Part shown: positions 50,827-62,374 of the stretch, piece by piece | Layout of the letters: each line of letters begins with the position of its first letter | Numbering within the stretch: the stretch's first letter is position 1 | Origin: Scytalidium lignicola | Lineage: Eukaryota > Ascomycota > Leotiomycetes | Length of the DNA stretch: 64,000 nt | Assembly (NCBI GenBank): GCA_002812745.2 | Contig: NCSJ02000053.1 | Span: forward strand, 114,622-178,621 | Direction of reading: 5' to 3' | Position numbers and translations under genes: made by a program | The notes under the pieces: model-generated | What the model was told of the DNA's origin: nothing | Databases searched by the model: none | The model's input: the letters and a program-made list of their open reading frames with translations, nothing else

Positions 50827-52919
50827 ATGTCTATTACCTTCGGCAGCGTTGGTGATATAATAGCGGTCGGGCAGATCGCATGGTCACTCGCCCAAGCACT
50901 AACTAACTCTAAAGGGTCTACGAAGGAGTATCAAGGATTGATCGAGGAACTGCGGACATTCGATCAGGCATTATTGCAGGTATTCTCCATTTTGTCAGTG
51001 GAATGATTTAAAAGTCTTGATCTAACGTTGTAGGATAGGTTATTGCGTTATGGCAAAACTACGATGAGTCTCCGGAACTAAATCAGCTTGGAACAATCAC
51101 GAAAAATATTGTGAAGGACTGGCGCGATATATTGTTGGCTTTTCGGGTGAGGGTTGATAAGAAATATGGGATGAGTTTGGGTATTGGTGGGTCTGAAAAT
51201 TGGATAAAAGGTGCGGGAAAGAAGTTGGTTTGGCTGAAGGAGAAGGAGGATATTTTGGATCTGAGGAGGAAGTTGGGTTCCGCATGCGATACTATCACCA
51301 TATTAACCTTGGCTGCAATAGGGTTTGTTATTACTATTTATGCGAGAGTATAATATTGACGTACAACAGGAAATCCAATAAACTGGCTGAATCTGCCATT
51401 GTGTTTCGAGTCCAGGCTGTCCACTGTTTACTTCAAGAGTCCAAGAACCTTGCCGAGGAGCATCTCGCTCAGCTTAAGGCTATTGACAAAAAAATTAAAA
51501 TACAATCAAAGACATCTGTTATTATTTTGAATAATGTCAAAAGTGGCATTGTATATTTGTAAGTATTTGGACGATTCCTAGTCCAGAGTGGCAGTTACTG
51601 ATTGTTTATATCAGGACAGAGGTACATGCCATGGTTGCTAATATTAAAAATATGCTAGGTCTCTTTCAGAGACACATGTTATTGCATCAATCAACGCCTC
51701 GTGGTCTTGGGACATGTTGGCAGCAGGAGCCTGTGACACTGGAAGACGCCCTTGGGTTTAGGATCCCTATTCCTCTCGAGTTGGTCAACTCTTGGGAAGT
51801 AAATAATACCAACACTGAGTTTATTATGCTAAGCTGATATAAGCAATTAGATGCTCGACATGATTATTCTTAAAAGATTCGAAAAACGTTCTGGCTATCA
51901 AAAAGTCCTCAAGGGGGAATATGCCTTTGAAGAAGGTATCACCGGAAAAAATGTCAGCCGGGAGAATGACTTAGTGATGTGCTGTCGTCCGGGTCAGAAG
52001 CTTGATATGAGCATGGTATTCTCGGATCTCGATGCCAATGCCAATCAATGTCCTCGTTGTGGTACAAAGTCAAAAACTTCTGCTGTAGCCAGAACTCAAT
52101 GGTGAGTCGTTGGACAAAAGTTTGCCCATGCCCAGATATGAATTGCTCAAAACCTTTGGATAACTGAAAGGAGTTATGGACGCCCAAGCCAGGGTTGAAT
52201 GGTTAAGACCGGGGGTTAGAAGAGGCCAAAGCACTTGCTGATACCTGTGTAGTACTTCATGCCAGATGTGGTTTCAAAGATTAGTAGAGATGGATGATGA
52301 TTCCAAACCTGAACCTGTCTCGGTCCTCCCTGAACGACTTATCACGGTACAAAATTTTGGAACGAAGAAGCCAAAGGCTACGGCTTCAACGCCAGCAGAT
52401 TTCCAGAGAGTTCGGTTAATGAGTATAGTGAAACCAGGGAAGCAGAAGGCGAACGGGGAGTCTGACAGAGCTTTTGCAACGGATCAATCTAAAACATATA
52501 CGATTCTGAAAGGGGAAGCCGATGGCATATCGCCGGATGTTCGTATGTTCATAGACCTGGAGGAGATCCGGGAGAGCGATTATGAGGAGTTTGACAGTGA
52601 CAATGACGACGTCATTCGACCCGACCAATACGAGGACGCCGAATCTGAGACCACCCGTTCCGTCAACAGCAGGAGATCTTCCGATATTGATCCCAATGTG
52701 CTCTCTGGCCTGCGTAATCTCGGCTTCGACGATCCTCACCCCTACCATTCATACGAGGCGTGGATGGAAGCTCGACGCCAGGAGAAGCGGCGTAAGCGGT
52801 GGGCCAGCAGTAGCCTGCACAAGAGGACGTTCTCGCAGAGTATTGACAGCGACACGGACGATGAAGATCTCCGACCTCAGCAACTTGATATCAGTGAAAC
52901 CGGCAGTAGCGCACGTTAA
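50827..52919 (+). CDS. Fungal N-terminal/ubiquitin-like-domain protein, C-terminus cut by a stop
   Basis: Exons 50827-50979, 51039-51322, 51370-51558, 51615-51798, 51851-52101 and 52253-52919 give 575 residues with all junctions in frame. The start MSITFGSVGDIIAVGQIAWS is the common N-terminal helical module of fungal NLR-like and heterokaryon-incompatibility proteins. The middle is helical, then LEDALGFRIPIPLELVNSWE is the ubiquitin-like-domain signature that follows this module in a large filamentous-fungal family. Next comes a CPRCG...CTSCQMWF Cys-pair region, then an acidic C-terminal part. At 52917 a TAA stop is followed in the same frame by about 46 more sense codons, so the protein is probably truncated by a nonsense change. 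Function is unknown; a signalling or recognition role is inferred from the N-terminal module. Confidence 0.72.
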
Positions 52920-53060
52920 TTGCGGAGAAGGCTTGCTGGCGGAAGGACCACCTTGATCTTTGATAATCAGCCCTCGAGGATTGACGAAGTGGAGGAGTCC
53001 GAGAGCTGTGAGAGTATTGTAGATGTTGGCGAGGATAAAGATGGAGAAGAGCTAACCTAG
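52920..53060 (+). pseudogene. Stranded C-terminal coding of the upstream gene
   Basis: Directly after the TAA at 52917-52919 the same frame continues LRRRLAGGRTTLIFDN...IDEVEESESCES and ends at TAG (53058-53060). Its composition, basic then acidic, is coding-like. It supports loss of the original C-terminus by one substitution, for example CAA to TAA. Confidence 0.6.
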
Positions 53061-56000
53061 CGCTTTAGTCGAGAGCTCCCTTACTATATCCAGGGTTGGA
53101 TGTTGATAATGAAAATGAAGTTGAAGATGCTGACAATGAGGATATTAGTAAGAATGATAAAGAGGATGAGGACGAGGATGACAATGAGATCGACGAATGA
53201 TATACCGATGTGGTACGATAATGAGGTGCATAATGGATAAGCTGTGCGAGAATCAATCCACGATCTGAGCATAGTATATTAATACAATCAGGTTACGATC
53301 GGCATCTGAAAAACTTTCGTCCATTTCGGAGCTCTGCAGAAGTAATAGGGCACAAATGATCATAAATGCTCAAGTACTCGGTTGGTCAGAGTCCATAATA
53401 GCATCTTTAATGTTTCGCGACTGTAGAATCGGAGGAATGTTGGTTCACTGCTGTTTTGGTTCGCAAAATGAACATAGGCTACATGTTTTTTATGCAAGCA
53501 GTCCTGCTGCCCGTAGGTGCGCGGCTACGGCTGTATTCAACATTGATTTTATGACCACTTCTACGTGCTTTCCAGCGAAACGAGCTATGAAGTTGACGAA
53601 ACCAACTGGATCTCGTATTTCCCTTATCTTTGATATTCTCTCAGTTTACCCTGCGACAAACTATTACAGCGGACTGAAGCGCAATCAATGTGGAGAGTGT
53701 AATATGGCAAGTCGTGCAATGACAATCAATCGACGAACCTTCGTCTCGATGTAGAGAAAGTGACAGGTGAGGTTAGGACTACTGAATCTCAAAAGGATCT
53801 ATACTTCGGTGGTGGTTACCAGTGCACTTATTACAGAAGCAATATTATCTTTCTGGTCTGCTGAATAGAAGAAAGTCTCTTAGCTGTATCTGTTACGTTT
53901 TCCTCATCTTAAACGTATGGCCATGTGATTTTAACCCAACGGTCATATTCTCCTTTTGCAACGGCTAGACCATTATCCCCACTACTTTCCATGTTCTTCG
54001 TTGACCTCCCAAAATGATTAACGAGGTAATAATGCCCTTTATGAGAAGAAAGATTATACAATGTAACAGTTATATCCTTCTAAGTTTAATAGTTATTTAA
54101 AGTTATAGTAATATTTTAATACAATCTTAAGTTTTTTAAACTATTTATTATGCCTCCGAAGTGTTACTGGCCATACAGCTGGTATTTGGTTAGTGAGGAA
54201 GATAAAAGNAAAAAGAATCATTATCAAAGGAAGTTTTAGTTTAATTGGAGATATATAGGCACTCAACTCTTATTTGAGTCCTGTTATCCAGAATCACGAT
54301 AGAAATGCAGCACTTATCTTAATTTCAAGCCAAGAAAATGTAGCCTAGCAGTTTGTGTTTAATACCGCATGCCCCACTGAATACACTTCTGATTAGGTTG
54401 GTCTTGGGCAGCCGGGTGTCTGGGGAGGTAAGCGGTTGGCTCCAGCACTTGATTAGAAAGAACTTTCGGTTCACAGTACACAAAAACATGACCCAGAAAT
54501 TTCGAGGTACAGACTCCTTCTACTTCTAGCATTCTGAAATGGCAATCTTGTGATCAAAAGACTATCATATCGAGGCAAAACCGTATATTTCCAAGTGTAG
54601 AATATGTAGGCCTGTACGGAGTACTAACTCGGGAATGCGGTAGCCGGCGGATAAGAGACTATACCGTATTCGACAATTTTTGCGGGCTAGCGCCGTCGTA
54701 AGAAGTCTAAAATAGAATTGGGGATGCAAGGTCAGAAAATACTGTACTGTAGGTTAGAGGAGGACGGCGGTGGAGGACGTTGAAGGCTGCAGCAGGATAC
54801 GAGACCCCTGCAAGCGGCGGGAAGCCATGCACGGGCCTCTGCTGCTAACTTATTCGAGCTTTTATATGCGATCTACACTTTCTCATTCGACCACGTCTTA
54901 TCGCCTACAATTCCGGTAACACGGTTCTCTCCATCTGGAGCGGTTGAAAGATGAATCTCGGGCCCGAAATTTGTTCCAGTCAAGGGATCCTTGACCGTGT
55001 ACATTACATTCTAGCACAATAGCCGGGATAAGCGCGGTTAAGCTTTGCTTTAAACCTTGAACGAACTACGGTATTACGGTATTGCACTGAGCGACTACTA
55101 CGTTCCGAGTATAGCTTTTAGACCACACGCATATGAATAAAATATCAGATAGCAAAGAATGAGAGTCAAAGAAGTTATAGCATATTTATCTAGGCTAATC
55201 AACTTACTAACGGTAAGTAAATCTGCTAGATCACAGGGAAACCTAAGACGATAAACATCAGGTACCCAAAGTATACTTGAAGTAACCTAATCAAGCCAAT
55301 ACACACGCAAAACTATCTGTGAAATTAGGTTACAGTGCATGACACTAGATATTGGAGTCTAGAGCGCCATACTTCCAGGAGAAACATGGTTTCCTAAGGC
55401 AGGAAGAATAGCAATTTCGGAAGGGAGAAGGGGAGCAAGGCCAGACGGTAAGGGAGTGTGTTACGACGCATGATGCGTGCGAATCTCTGCACAGTACATC
55501 GAGATGGAGGATGAAGCCATCAAGCCATCGAGCCATCGATCGACCAGTCAAACACAACGCCCACTTCTCAACCGTTGATGCGAATGTGGCTTACGTTTTG
55601 CCTCATGCTGCGCAGTCTTGAAATGAGGAGACCATAGAATTGCTGCCTATTGAGTACAAGAGTAAGAGGAGCAGGAAGAGCCGTGAGAAAGAGAAGAAAG
55701 AGAAGAAAAGATGTGCCGCGTCACGTGGATGGATACAATACCAATCAACTGCGGTGTGTCATAAGGGAATCACCTTACGCCCGTACCGCTCGGTACACGA
55801 TTCGTCCACTCTGACCCGACGGGAGCAAGGAGCATGGAGCAACACAATATTCTCCCTAACCGACGATGTCTGGGGCATTCACTGCCGAAAAGTGTAGATG
55901 TACTTGGTATCGCATCAAATGGATCCTCTGCATGCTCCTGCAGCACAGCCTTGCTGGTTGACCCTCCCCAGGCCCTTGTCTGTTATCAAGGTGACGACCC

Positions 56001-56423
56001 TTATTCAGCCATGGCTAGGGGTAGAGAGAGGTTTGGTAGGTCTGATGCCAACGTTTCATTGCGTACCTTTACTTTTGGTTGAGTAGATTCACTTTCCACG
56101 TGGACTGACTCTAACTTGGCAAGCCTCCAACTGGCAAATACAAAAGAAGACAGCCTGTCCACAATTCTGACGTTGTAGTTCAGGTCTAGAGAGATATATA
56201 TGTATATTTCTCTTGAGTAAGGTGGCTGCTTCTTTACTGTAAGAGATAGGGCCAATCACAGAACGGCTAGAGCCTCTTCATACAATCTTCTTCAGTCTTG
56301 ATCTATCACCCCATACATCTTCTATTTTATTCTGATTCACTTTTATCTTCTCCATACTAGATTGGTTTCTCTCTGGGGATATATATAACCTCTTGTCAAT
56401 CGACATCGTCTTGTCTCAGTACA
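53061..56423. other. AT-rich spacer, no supported gene
   Basis: A repetitive acidic frame (GAT/GAG codons) lies at 53097-53201 and may be a further relic of the preceding gene. The frame at 53356-53754 has no recognisable domain. From 53760 to 56400 only AT-rich sequence with an N at about 54210 and scattered short frames was seen; the last 200 bases are the RTA1-like gene's leader. Confidence 0.5.
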
Positions 56424-57720
56424 ATGGCAGCCCCATTGACTACCTACGGACCTCATGAAACCTGTACCCTTGACACCTGTGATGTTCGCACCTCTCTCTA
56501 TGGCTACCGTCCCAGTCTCTCCTCAAGCGTAGCGTTCATCGTATTCTTCAGTATCTCTCTCTTCATCCATACCCACCAAGGTGTCAAATGGCGAACATGG
56601 GGGTTCTTGACTGCCTTGATACTGGGCTGTGTGAGCGAGATCATTGGCTATGGAGGACGGGTCATGATGTGGAATAATCCTTTCAGTTTTCCGGGCTTCA
56701 TGATACAGATTGGTATATTACTTCTGCTTCTCACTCTCACTCTCACTCTCACTCATTGACAGTCATTCTATGTCATGGAACATATATATTCATTCACTTC
56801 TACAGAATCCACCACTGACAATTCATAGTCTGTATCACCATTGCACCGGCTTTCTTCTCTGCGGCGATATACTTGACTCTCTCTAAAATGTAAGAAATTC
56901 AATACAATAATTCCCTGAACGCAATAGCTGTTAATCAACTAACTAACCCACCTAATCAAAAGAATCATGTATCTCTCCCTGTCTTCCTCTCGATTCCCAC
57001 CTCAACTCTACTACTGGATCTTCGTGCCCTGCGATATAGTCTCCTTAGCTCTCCAAGCAACAGGCGGCTCCATGTCAAGCAGTTCCACTGGCTCTTCAGC
57101 TGCTGGTGTAAATATTGCCTTAGCTGGACTCTCATTCCAAGTGTTCACCCTTACTATCTTTATCCTACTCGCTCTCGACTACGGCTTCCGTTACCGCCGC
57201 GATGTACGACTGGGAAGAGTTAGTGGTGATGGGAAAAGTCTGGCCCAGGACAAAACATTTCGGATATTCGTGGCTGCTTTGTCCCTAAGCATCGTCTGTA
57301 TCCTGATAAGATGCATATACAGGATCGATGAGCTTAGTGATGGCTATAATGGGCCCCTCATACATAACCAAGGGTTGTTCATTGGGCTGGAAGGAGTGTA
57401 AGTCCTGTTACCCTTACATTTTTTTTTTCGTCCTTCACTTTCTATCTGAACTGTCTACGCGATTTTAGTTTCATGGGATGGGAATTATTTACTAATCATA
57501 TTTCGGAAATAGAATGATAGTCATTGCTGTTTTTGCACTTAATGTTGCACATCCCGGGCCGGTGTTTAGTAAGAGCAAAATGCAAGAAGTAGAAGTGAAT
57601 GAAGAAACGACAGTTGAAAAAAAAGTAGCTGTGCGGAGACTAGAGTTGGAGCTATGCAAGTTGAGACGTTTTCTGATTCTGATTAGTGGTTCGTGTGGAG
57701 GTGTGTGGAGAATGGAATGA
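56424..57720 (+). CDS. RTA1-like lipid-translocating exporter family protein
   Basis: Exons 56424-56712, 56829-56889, 56963-57397 and 57513-57720 give 330 residues. Seven hydrophobic segments can be traced, with the family landmarks RTWGFLTALILGCVSEIIGY, ITIAPAFFSAAIYLTLSK, FVPCDIVSLALQATGG, FRIFVAALSLSIVCILIRCIYR and LEG(V)MIVIAVFALNVAHPGP. Fungal RTA1/RTM1/RSB1 proteins give resistance to sterol- or sphingolipid-related stress; the substrate is unknown here. Intron 1 contains a (TCTCAC)n microsatellite (about 56729-56754). The C-terminal tail is short and charged. The four-exon structure is fully consistent in frame. Confidence 0.9.
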
Positions 57721-57839
57721 GAAGGTCCATTTTCTATCGTAAAGGGTCATTACTTCCTATGTTATCGGTGTCTGTATGTGTGTTCTGGAGGCCTGAAAAG
57801 TTGATTCTCGATGTGCGACACGTTAAATTGATGAAGAAT

Positions 57840-58440
57840 TTAATTGTGCAACGTTTGATTCAATCTTGGCTTTACAGACTTCTCACGGAGAAGTTGTAGG
57901 TTCGTAGCCCTCACCGCGTACAGGTGTTTGAGTCTCAAGGGCCTCTTTGGAGTGATTGGTGGAGAAGGTCGATAACCGATAACATAGTCTGCATTTCCTG
58001 AAATACTTTGATTTATTTGAGGAACTATTGTTCTGACTGGACACTCTCCACGAAGACATAAATTCCTTGCAGCGAAATCCTCTTGGTGTGTTTCTAACCT
58101 GTCAAAAAGAACGATGTCAATTATCGGTTCGTGATAAAGCTTCTGCTGAATCTCGTCTCCAGAATTCTGCATTTTATCATTCTACGAAGAAATGATTCTA
58201 GTTCTGGATTAGCATTATTCATACAATAATATAGAAATATAATATTACCTGCATATGGTGTAAGACTGACTTCAGGACTCTGGAAATTCCCAGTCATAAT
58301 TCACTTGGAAAATACTGGATGCCAAGTAGATCTGTAACAGATGTTAAGTCTTGAAGAGATGAAGCCTGTATAACATCGTTTCCAAATTTTGTCTTTTTAG
58401 TTGGAGTAAGCCCTTGTAGTCTAGCACGTATTTCTTGCAT
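57840..58440 (-). pseudogene. Decayed member of the same unknown family
   Basis: On the minus strand, 58440-58298 encodes MQEIRARLQGLTPTKKTKFG...DLLGIQYFPSEL and then stops. After a frame change, 58172-57840 encodes VRTIVPQINQSISGNADYVIGY and RLKHLYAVRATNLQLLREKS. The pieces look like N- and central parts of a fungal family that I recall but cannot name, in which a ADY-x-x-GY motif is conserved. At least one frameshift or stop separates them. A related, more damaged copy is at 50431-50780. Confidence 0.55.
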
Positions 58441-58493
58441 TGCCTCTCCGTACCTCAACTTCAGATTGTAGCAAAAGTTAACTAACTGTCACT

Positions 58494-58697
58494 ATGTCAG
58501 CCCCTACAACGCCCACTACTCCTCCCGCTCAAACCAGTCACAGCAACAGGCCTACTCCTCAAAAGAGAAAACTATCCGTTTGTGATGAAATTATTAACGA
58601 ACTTGACAAGGCTCTTGATAAAGTTGGTGACGATGAAAACGCGGAGTCTTTGCTTCAGGTCGCAGCAAAAGGTCATCGGGATCCGCTAAGACGCTAG
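58494..58697 (+). CDS. Short open frame ended by a MITE
   Basis: 67 residues, beginning MSAPTTPTTPPAQTSHS, S/T/P-rich and then charged. The last dozen codons, including the stop, lie inside the MITE that starts near 58658, so the frame is a truncated remnant or chance. It is divergent from the minus-strand pseudogene by 53 bases. No function can be given. Confidence 0.3.
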   Translation: MSAPTTPTTPPAQTSHSNRPTPQKRKLSVCDEIINELDKALDKVGDDENAESLLQVAAKGHRDPLRR

Positions 58698-58897
58698 TAA
58701 CGCGCGTGCCATGTAATTATATAGTCCGCTACAGGCTCTACAGTGAGCAAAGTGCCTAAAGCCTACCATAATTACAGCGTATTTTAGGGCTATTGAGAGC
58801 CTAAAACTCGCTGTAATTACAGGGCACTCGCAAACGCCAAATTATTTAGCGTCAATCTCAGTGTCTTGGCAGATTCTGATGACCTTTTGCTGCGACC
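58658..58897. mobile_element. MITE, about 240 bp
   Basis: The ends are inverted repeats beginning GGTCGCAGCAAAAGGTCATC on the left; the reverse complement of the right end begins with the same 20 bases and similarity continues for about another 20. An internal hairpin (58766-58825, arms with TAATTACAGCG-type sequence) makes the element strongly self-complementary. No target duplication was seen. Confidence 0.78.
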
Positions 58898-59070
58898 CCC
58901 GTAGTAGCTTGAAAATTGTAAAGTGAGAGTCACAGGTTACTTTTGTGCGTTATATGCATTCTGTGCTAAGCCAATTCACTATTTAGCATCCTCTCTTTGT
59001 TCCTCCTCCGAGGTTAGGCCAGGATTGGTGTTTAGTTGACTCGATTATCTCGAGCTAGAAAAAATACGAC

Positions 59071-59194
59071 AAGGAAGTTTTGTCATATATCCGGCGAAGG
59101 AAATGGTGTTACAGTATCCTATCACATCTACAAGCAACTCACCTGGATCTCCTTTTAGGAAATCGAGGGAGCTAGTCTAGCATCTATGGCCAAG
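59071..59194 (+). repeat. Dispersed repeat copy, inverted match at 44518-44640
   Basis: Matches the reverse complement of the copy at 44518-44640. In the plus direction it reads GSFVIYPAKEMVLQYPITST, the same peptide as the other copy on its minus strand. Confidence 0.75.
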
Positions 59195-59504
59195 GTGGAG
59201 AGGAGGGGAGTGGAAATGTGGCTGGAACACTGATTGGATGAAGGAATCCATGGGGCGGTATTGACACATGACCGTGTTGAATGATAGATATATGGTGTTG
59301 AGAAATTTTGCTATGTAGTATCTGTCATGTGTATATCAGAGTACATGACCGGGAAACAAGAAAGAAGAGGTGTCTTTCTAAACACCAATCTAACCCACCC
59401 AAAAGAACCAAGACACCAATGCAGCCCAAATATACATCAAAATGCAGATGTTCATACCTTTTACCCAATTCTTACAATTCGGCCTAGCCTTAGACCTAAA
59501 TAAT

Positions 59505-61348
59505 TCACTTCTTCACCTCAGACACAGTAACAGAGAGCTGCTCTTTTTGCTTCTCCGCCCTGCCTTCCTCAATTGCTGCCCAAGTCTTCTCCCCCTTGAA
59601 GTGCCGTAATCTCTCAGCTCGTTCTTTCCCCGTAGCATCTAAGCCCTCATAGCTCTCAGCCCTCCAATTTCTTCCTTTCATGCCTCCCTCGCCCCACATC
59701 CGAACTCTCTGGAGCTTCCTCAGTCTCGTCAATCCATACGCACAAACAATACCTACAGCCACTACAGTCCCACCGGTGATGCCCCAGAAACCGAAGGTGG
59801 ATTCTTCGAGGAAGTTTTTCAGGTTCATGCCATAGAGGGCAGCGACAAAAGCACCTGATCCTACGCCCAGGGTTCCAATGGAGAATTTTAGATCCAGAAG
59901 CATGAGCGAGTTTCGGTTTGCATCAAGAATTGCTTTTACACTGCCCACGAACTTGTTAGTTGAGGGGGAAATATTTGGAGCGGGCGTGCGCATGAGGAGA
60001 GGGGAAAGAGATGTTTAAGGAACATGACAACTTACATTTCCTCCGTATTCCGGATATTTGACACCAGATTCCCGGACTCCTGCACAATCTCGTCACAAAG
60101 CTTATGATAAGACTCGAGCAGCATTTCCACCTCGGTGTGGTCATCCTCGCCTCTATAAAGATCGTGCTTCTTCTCTGTCAGATACATGGCCGAGAGATCA
60201 TCATCAGCCTCGAGTAGCTCATCGATCGCATCCCTGACTAGTTTCGCCTTTTGCTCGAACGTGCCCAATTTCTTCGAATAAATAAGTAAATTCCTTAATT
60301 TTTCCCTATCAATATCCTCTTCTAACTCTCGCAGCACTCGGACCACTGGTTCACGGACGAATTCGAATTCTGCTTCGAGCCCGCTCGTCACAGAGATAAG
60401 CACTGATTCCAAGGCACGAAATTCGTAAGGCAGGCCACCTGCTGAAGGCGAGTTTTGTTTTTGACGGAGTTTGCCTTCTAGGTCATACATGAACACTGAT
60501 TGAGTGTAGGAGTCGGTAGAACCGTAGGCATCAAATACGAGGACACGATCGGCTTTTATTAAGACTCGGAGGTGGAGGAGATTGATGAGGATTGCGGATG
60601 GGCGGACTAGGATATGTGGTAGAACACTGGAATCAATTTTTCGTAGATCGCGGGGTAGAAGGCCGTACTAATTGGAATATGTTAATACATCTGGGGCCGT
60701 ACTGGGAAGAAAAAGGTGAGGGTATTCAGAGATATTAACCTTTGCAATAAGTTCGCTCTTCTTGAATTCCCCGTTCACTAGCACAACATTTCCATTCTCG
60801 TCAAACTCAGTACATCGTAGCCTAGGCTCATTTGCTGCTTTCGGGGATATAGCTCGACCAAGGCTAAACACTGATGTGCCATCATCTCGGCCTCTCGCTG
60901 GTAAATCATCTGGCCGTAATGGTCCTCCTCCATTCTTAGACCTGCTTCCCCAAAGCTTCCGGCGCCATGACCATTTTTGCGACTCCGTACTCGAGTTTCG
61001 GAGGTTCGTCCAGGGATTCTCATATCTCCTTACGTTCCCTCGAATTCTACTCTGCAAAGGAGCTGCACTCAGACCGGTCCTGCTCGAATTCGACCGAAGG
61101 AAATTAAGATTAATTATTGAGGCCTCGAGAACCCCACATTGAGGAGTTGAAGTAGATAGGTGTCTAGGGGGGCTTTTTGACGAGCAGGAAAGTGTGCGCG
61201 GATTCTGGTGCGAGACTCGAGGTGCTGCATGGTCGAATATAAATCCTGGCCGTGGATTGGCGCTGAAGAACGAGTTGCCCTCGGATTGGGATCTCAGGAA
61301 TCTAAGAAGCGTTGACGATGGCACTGGCACATGCAGGGAGGACCGCAT
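59505..61348 (-). CDS. mrs2: Mitochondrial inner-membrane Mg2+ channel, Mrs2/Lpe10 type
   Basis: Exons 61348-60740, 60667-60036 and 59940-59505 on the minus strand give 558 residues. The first about 80 residues are rich in R, S and P with few acids, consistent with a mitochondrial targeting signal. The soluble CorA-like domain follows (LLPRDLRKIDSSVLPHILVR; FEFVREPVVRVLRELEEDID), then the NRNSLMLLDLKFSIGTLG helix, the diagnostic YGMN pore motif at about residue 450, and a second membrane segment (ITGGTVVAVGIVCAYGLT). The tail is basic. The protein carries Mg2+ into the matrix; yeast has two paralogues, Mrs2 and Lpe10, and most filamentous fungi one or two, so the symbol is family-level. Introns are 72 and 95 bases. 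Confidence 0.94.
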
Positions 61349-62374
61349 GGCAGTCGAAGGTGCCTGTATTGTGTTGCTTGTTGTTTAAATCTGTCAAGGC
61401 ATCCTGTATCCGTACTCCTCCAATGCGAATGGCAGTTGACCTACTGGTGTAATAAGCTTTGCACCGACATGAGGTTGCGCCCGGATCACGGAATGTTCTG
61501 CATCAATTTTGGGGCGTTCGTTTATCAATGGCGAAGGATGGAAATACATTCTACAGAACTACCAAGCCAAGTACCGTAGCAGCCGCGATTTTGCTGTGAA
61601 GTGGGATGCGTGTCCACGCTTTGAACAAGCATAGGACGGTAGTAATTTCATTTCCCCGCAAAGTTCAATGCTTCTGTTGGGGGATCCATATTTCTTAGAC
61701 TGCTAGGAGCTACTTGAAGCCATACACGTGTAATATCAAAAGATGTGTAGGACGTAGAAATTGCAGATTAGTCCCAGAGACAAACGTAATTGGAATCATG
61801 AATGCCAATGGTGCTAGGCATATGTTAAGCTAATCACTAAGCCAACTAGAACACTGTTAAATTCATATATGGAATATAACTTCCAAGTACAAACTCTTTC
61901 TCTTTCTTTAGCATCATCATCAAGATCACTTCTGCTCTACTTCTCGCCGAAACCCTAATTTCCTGAGTGTGGCGCAGCACCGCGTGGCTGGAACGCGGCT
62001 ACTGAAGAGGCACTCTGGCGCACGAGCTGACCGGCGGCGCTTCAAAGTCAGTAATCCGAGTGCCTAAGCTTCGTCACGCAACGCAACACAATTCCTGCCG
62101 CCTTTGATTGATCCCTTCAAAGGGTTTGCTCTCCTGCTGTTGTTGCCTATACAGCTGCCCGCGCCCTTATTCTCTTCAAACAGGCGTTGTTTGGTCGTTC
62201 GCCGCTCACTCAATGCTTCGTGCAGGAGCCACTGGCACATAAGGGCGGTGCAATCTCCCACGCGACATCGCCTTGCTTCGATATCCTTCTAAAATACAGA
62301 AGATATAACAAGAGTCACTCCTAGCGAGCTTAATTAGGCGCAAACTCGGAACCGAGACCACTTGATCCGCAACG
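61349..62374. other. Divergent promoter region mrs2 / las17
   Basis: Separates divergent starts by 1.03 kb. No repeat or gene was seen. The last about 100 bases form the leader of the next gene. Confidence 0.55.

Larger units (their letters stand above)
57721..59504. other. Relic-rich spacer
   Basis: Contains the unknown-family pseudogene (57840-58440, minus), a short open frame truncated by a MITE (58494-58697, plus), the MITE (58658-58897) and the dispersed repeat (59071-59194). Between 59200 and 59504 lies the downstream region of the mrs2 gene. Confidence 0.6.

Noticed and set aside
53356..53754. 132-codon open frame on the plus strand
   Set aside because: No domain, no intron signals and AT-rich surroundings; probably chance.
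56729..56754. (TCTCAC)n tandem repeat
   Set aside because: A plain microsatellite inside an intron of the RTA1-like gene, not a structured array.
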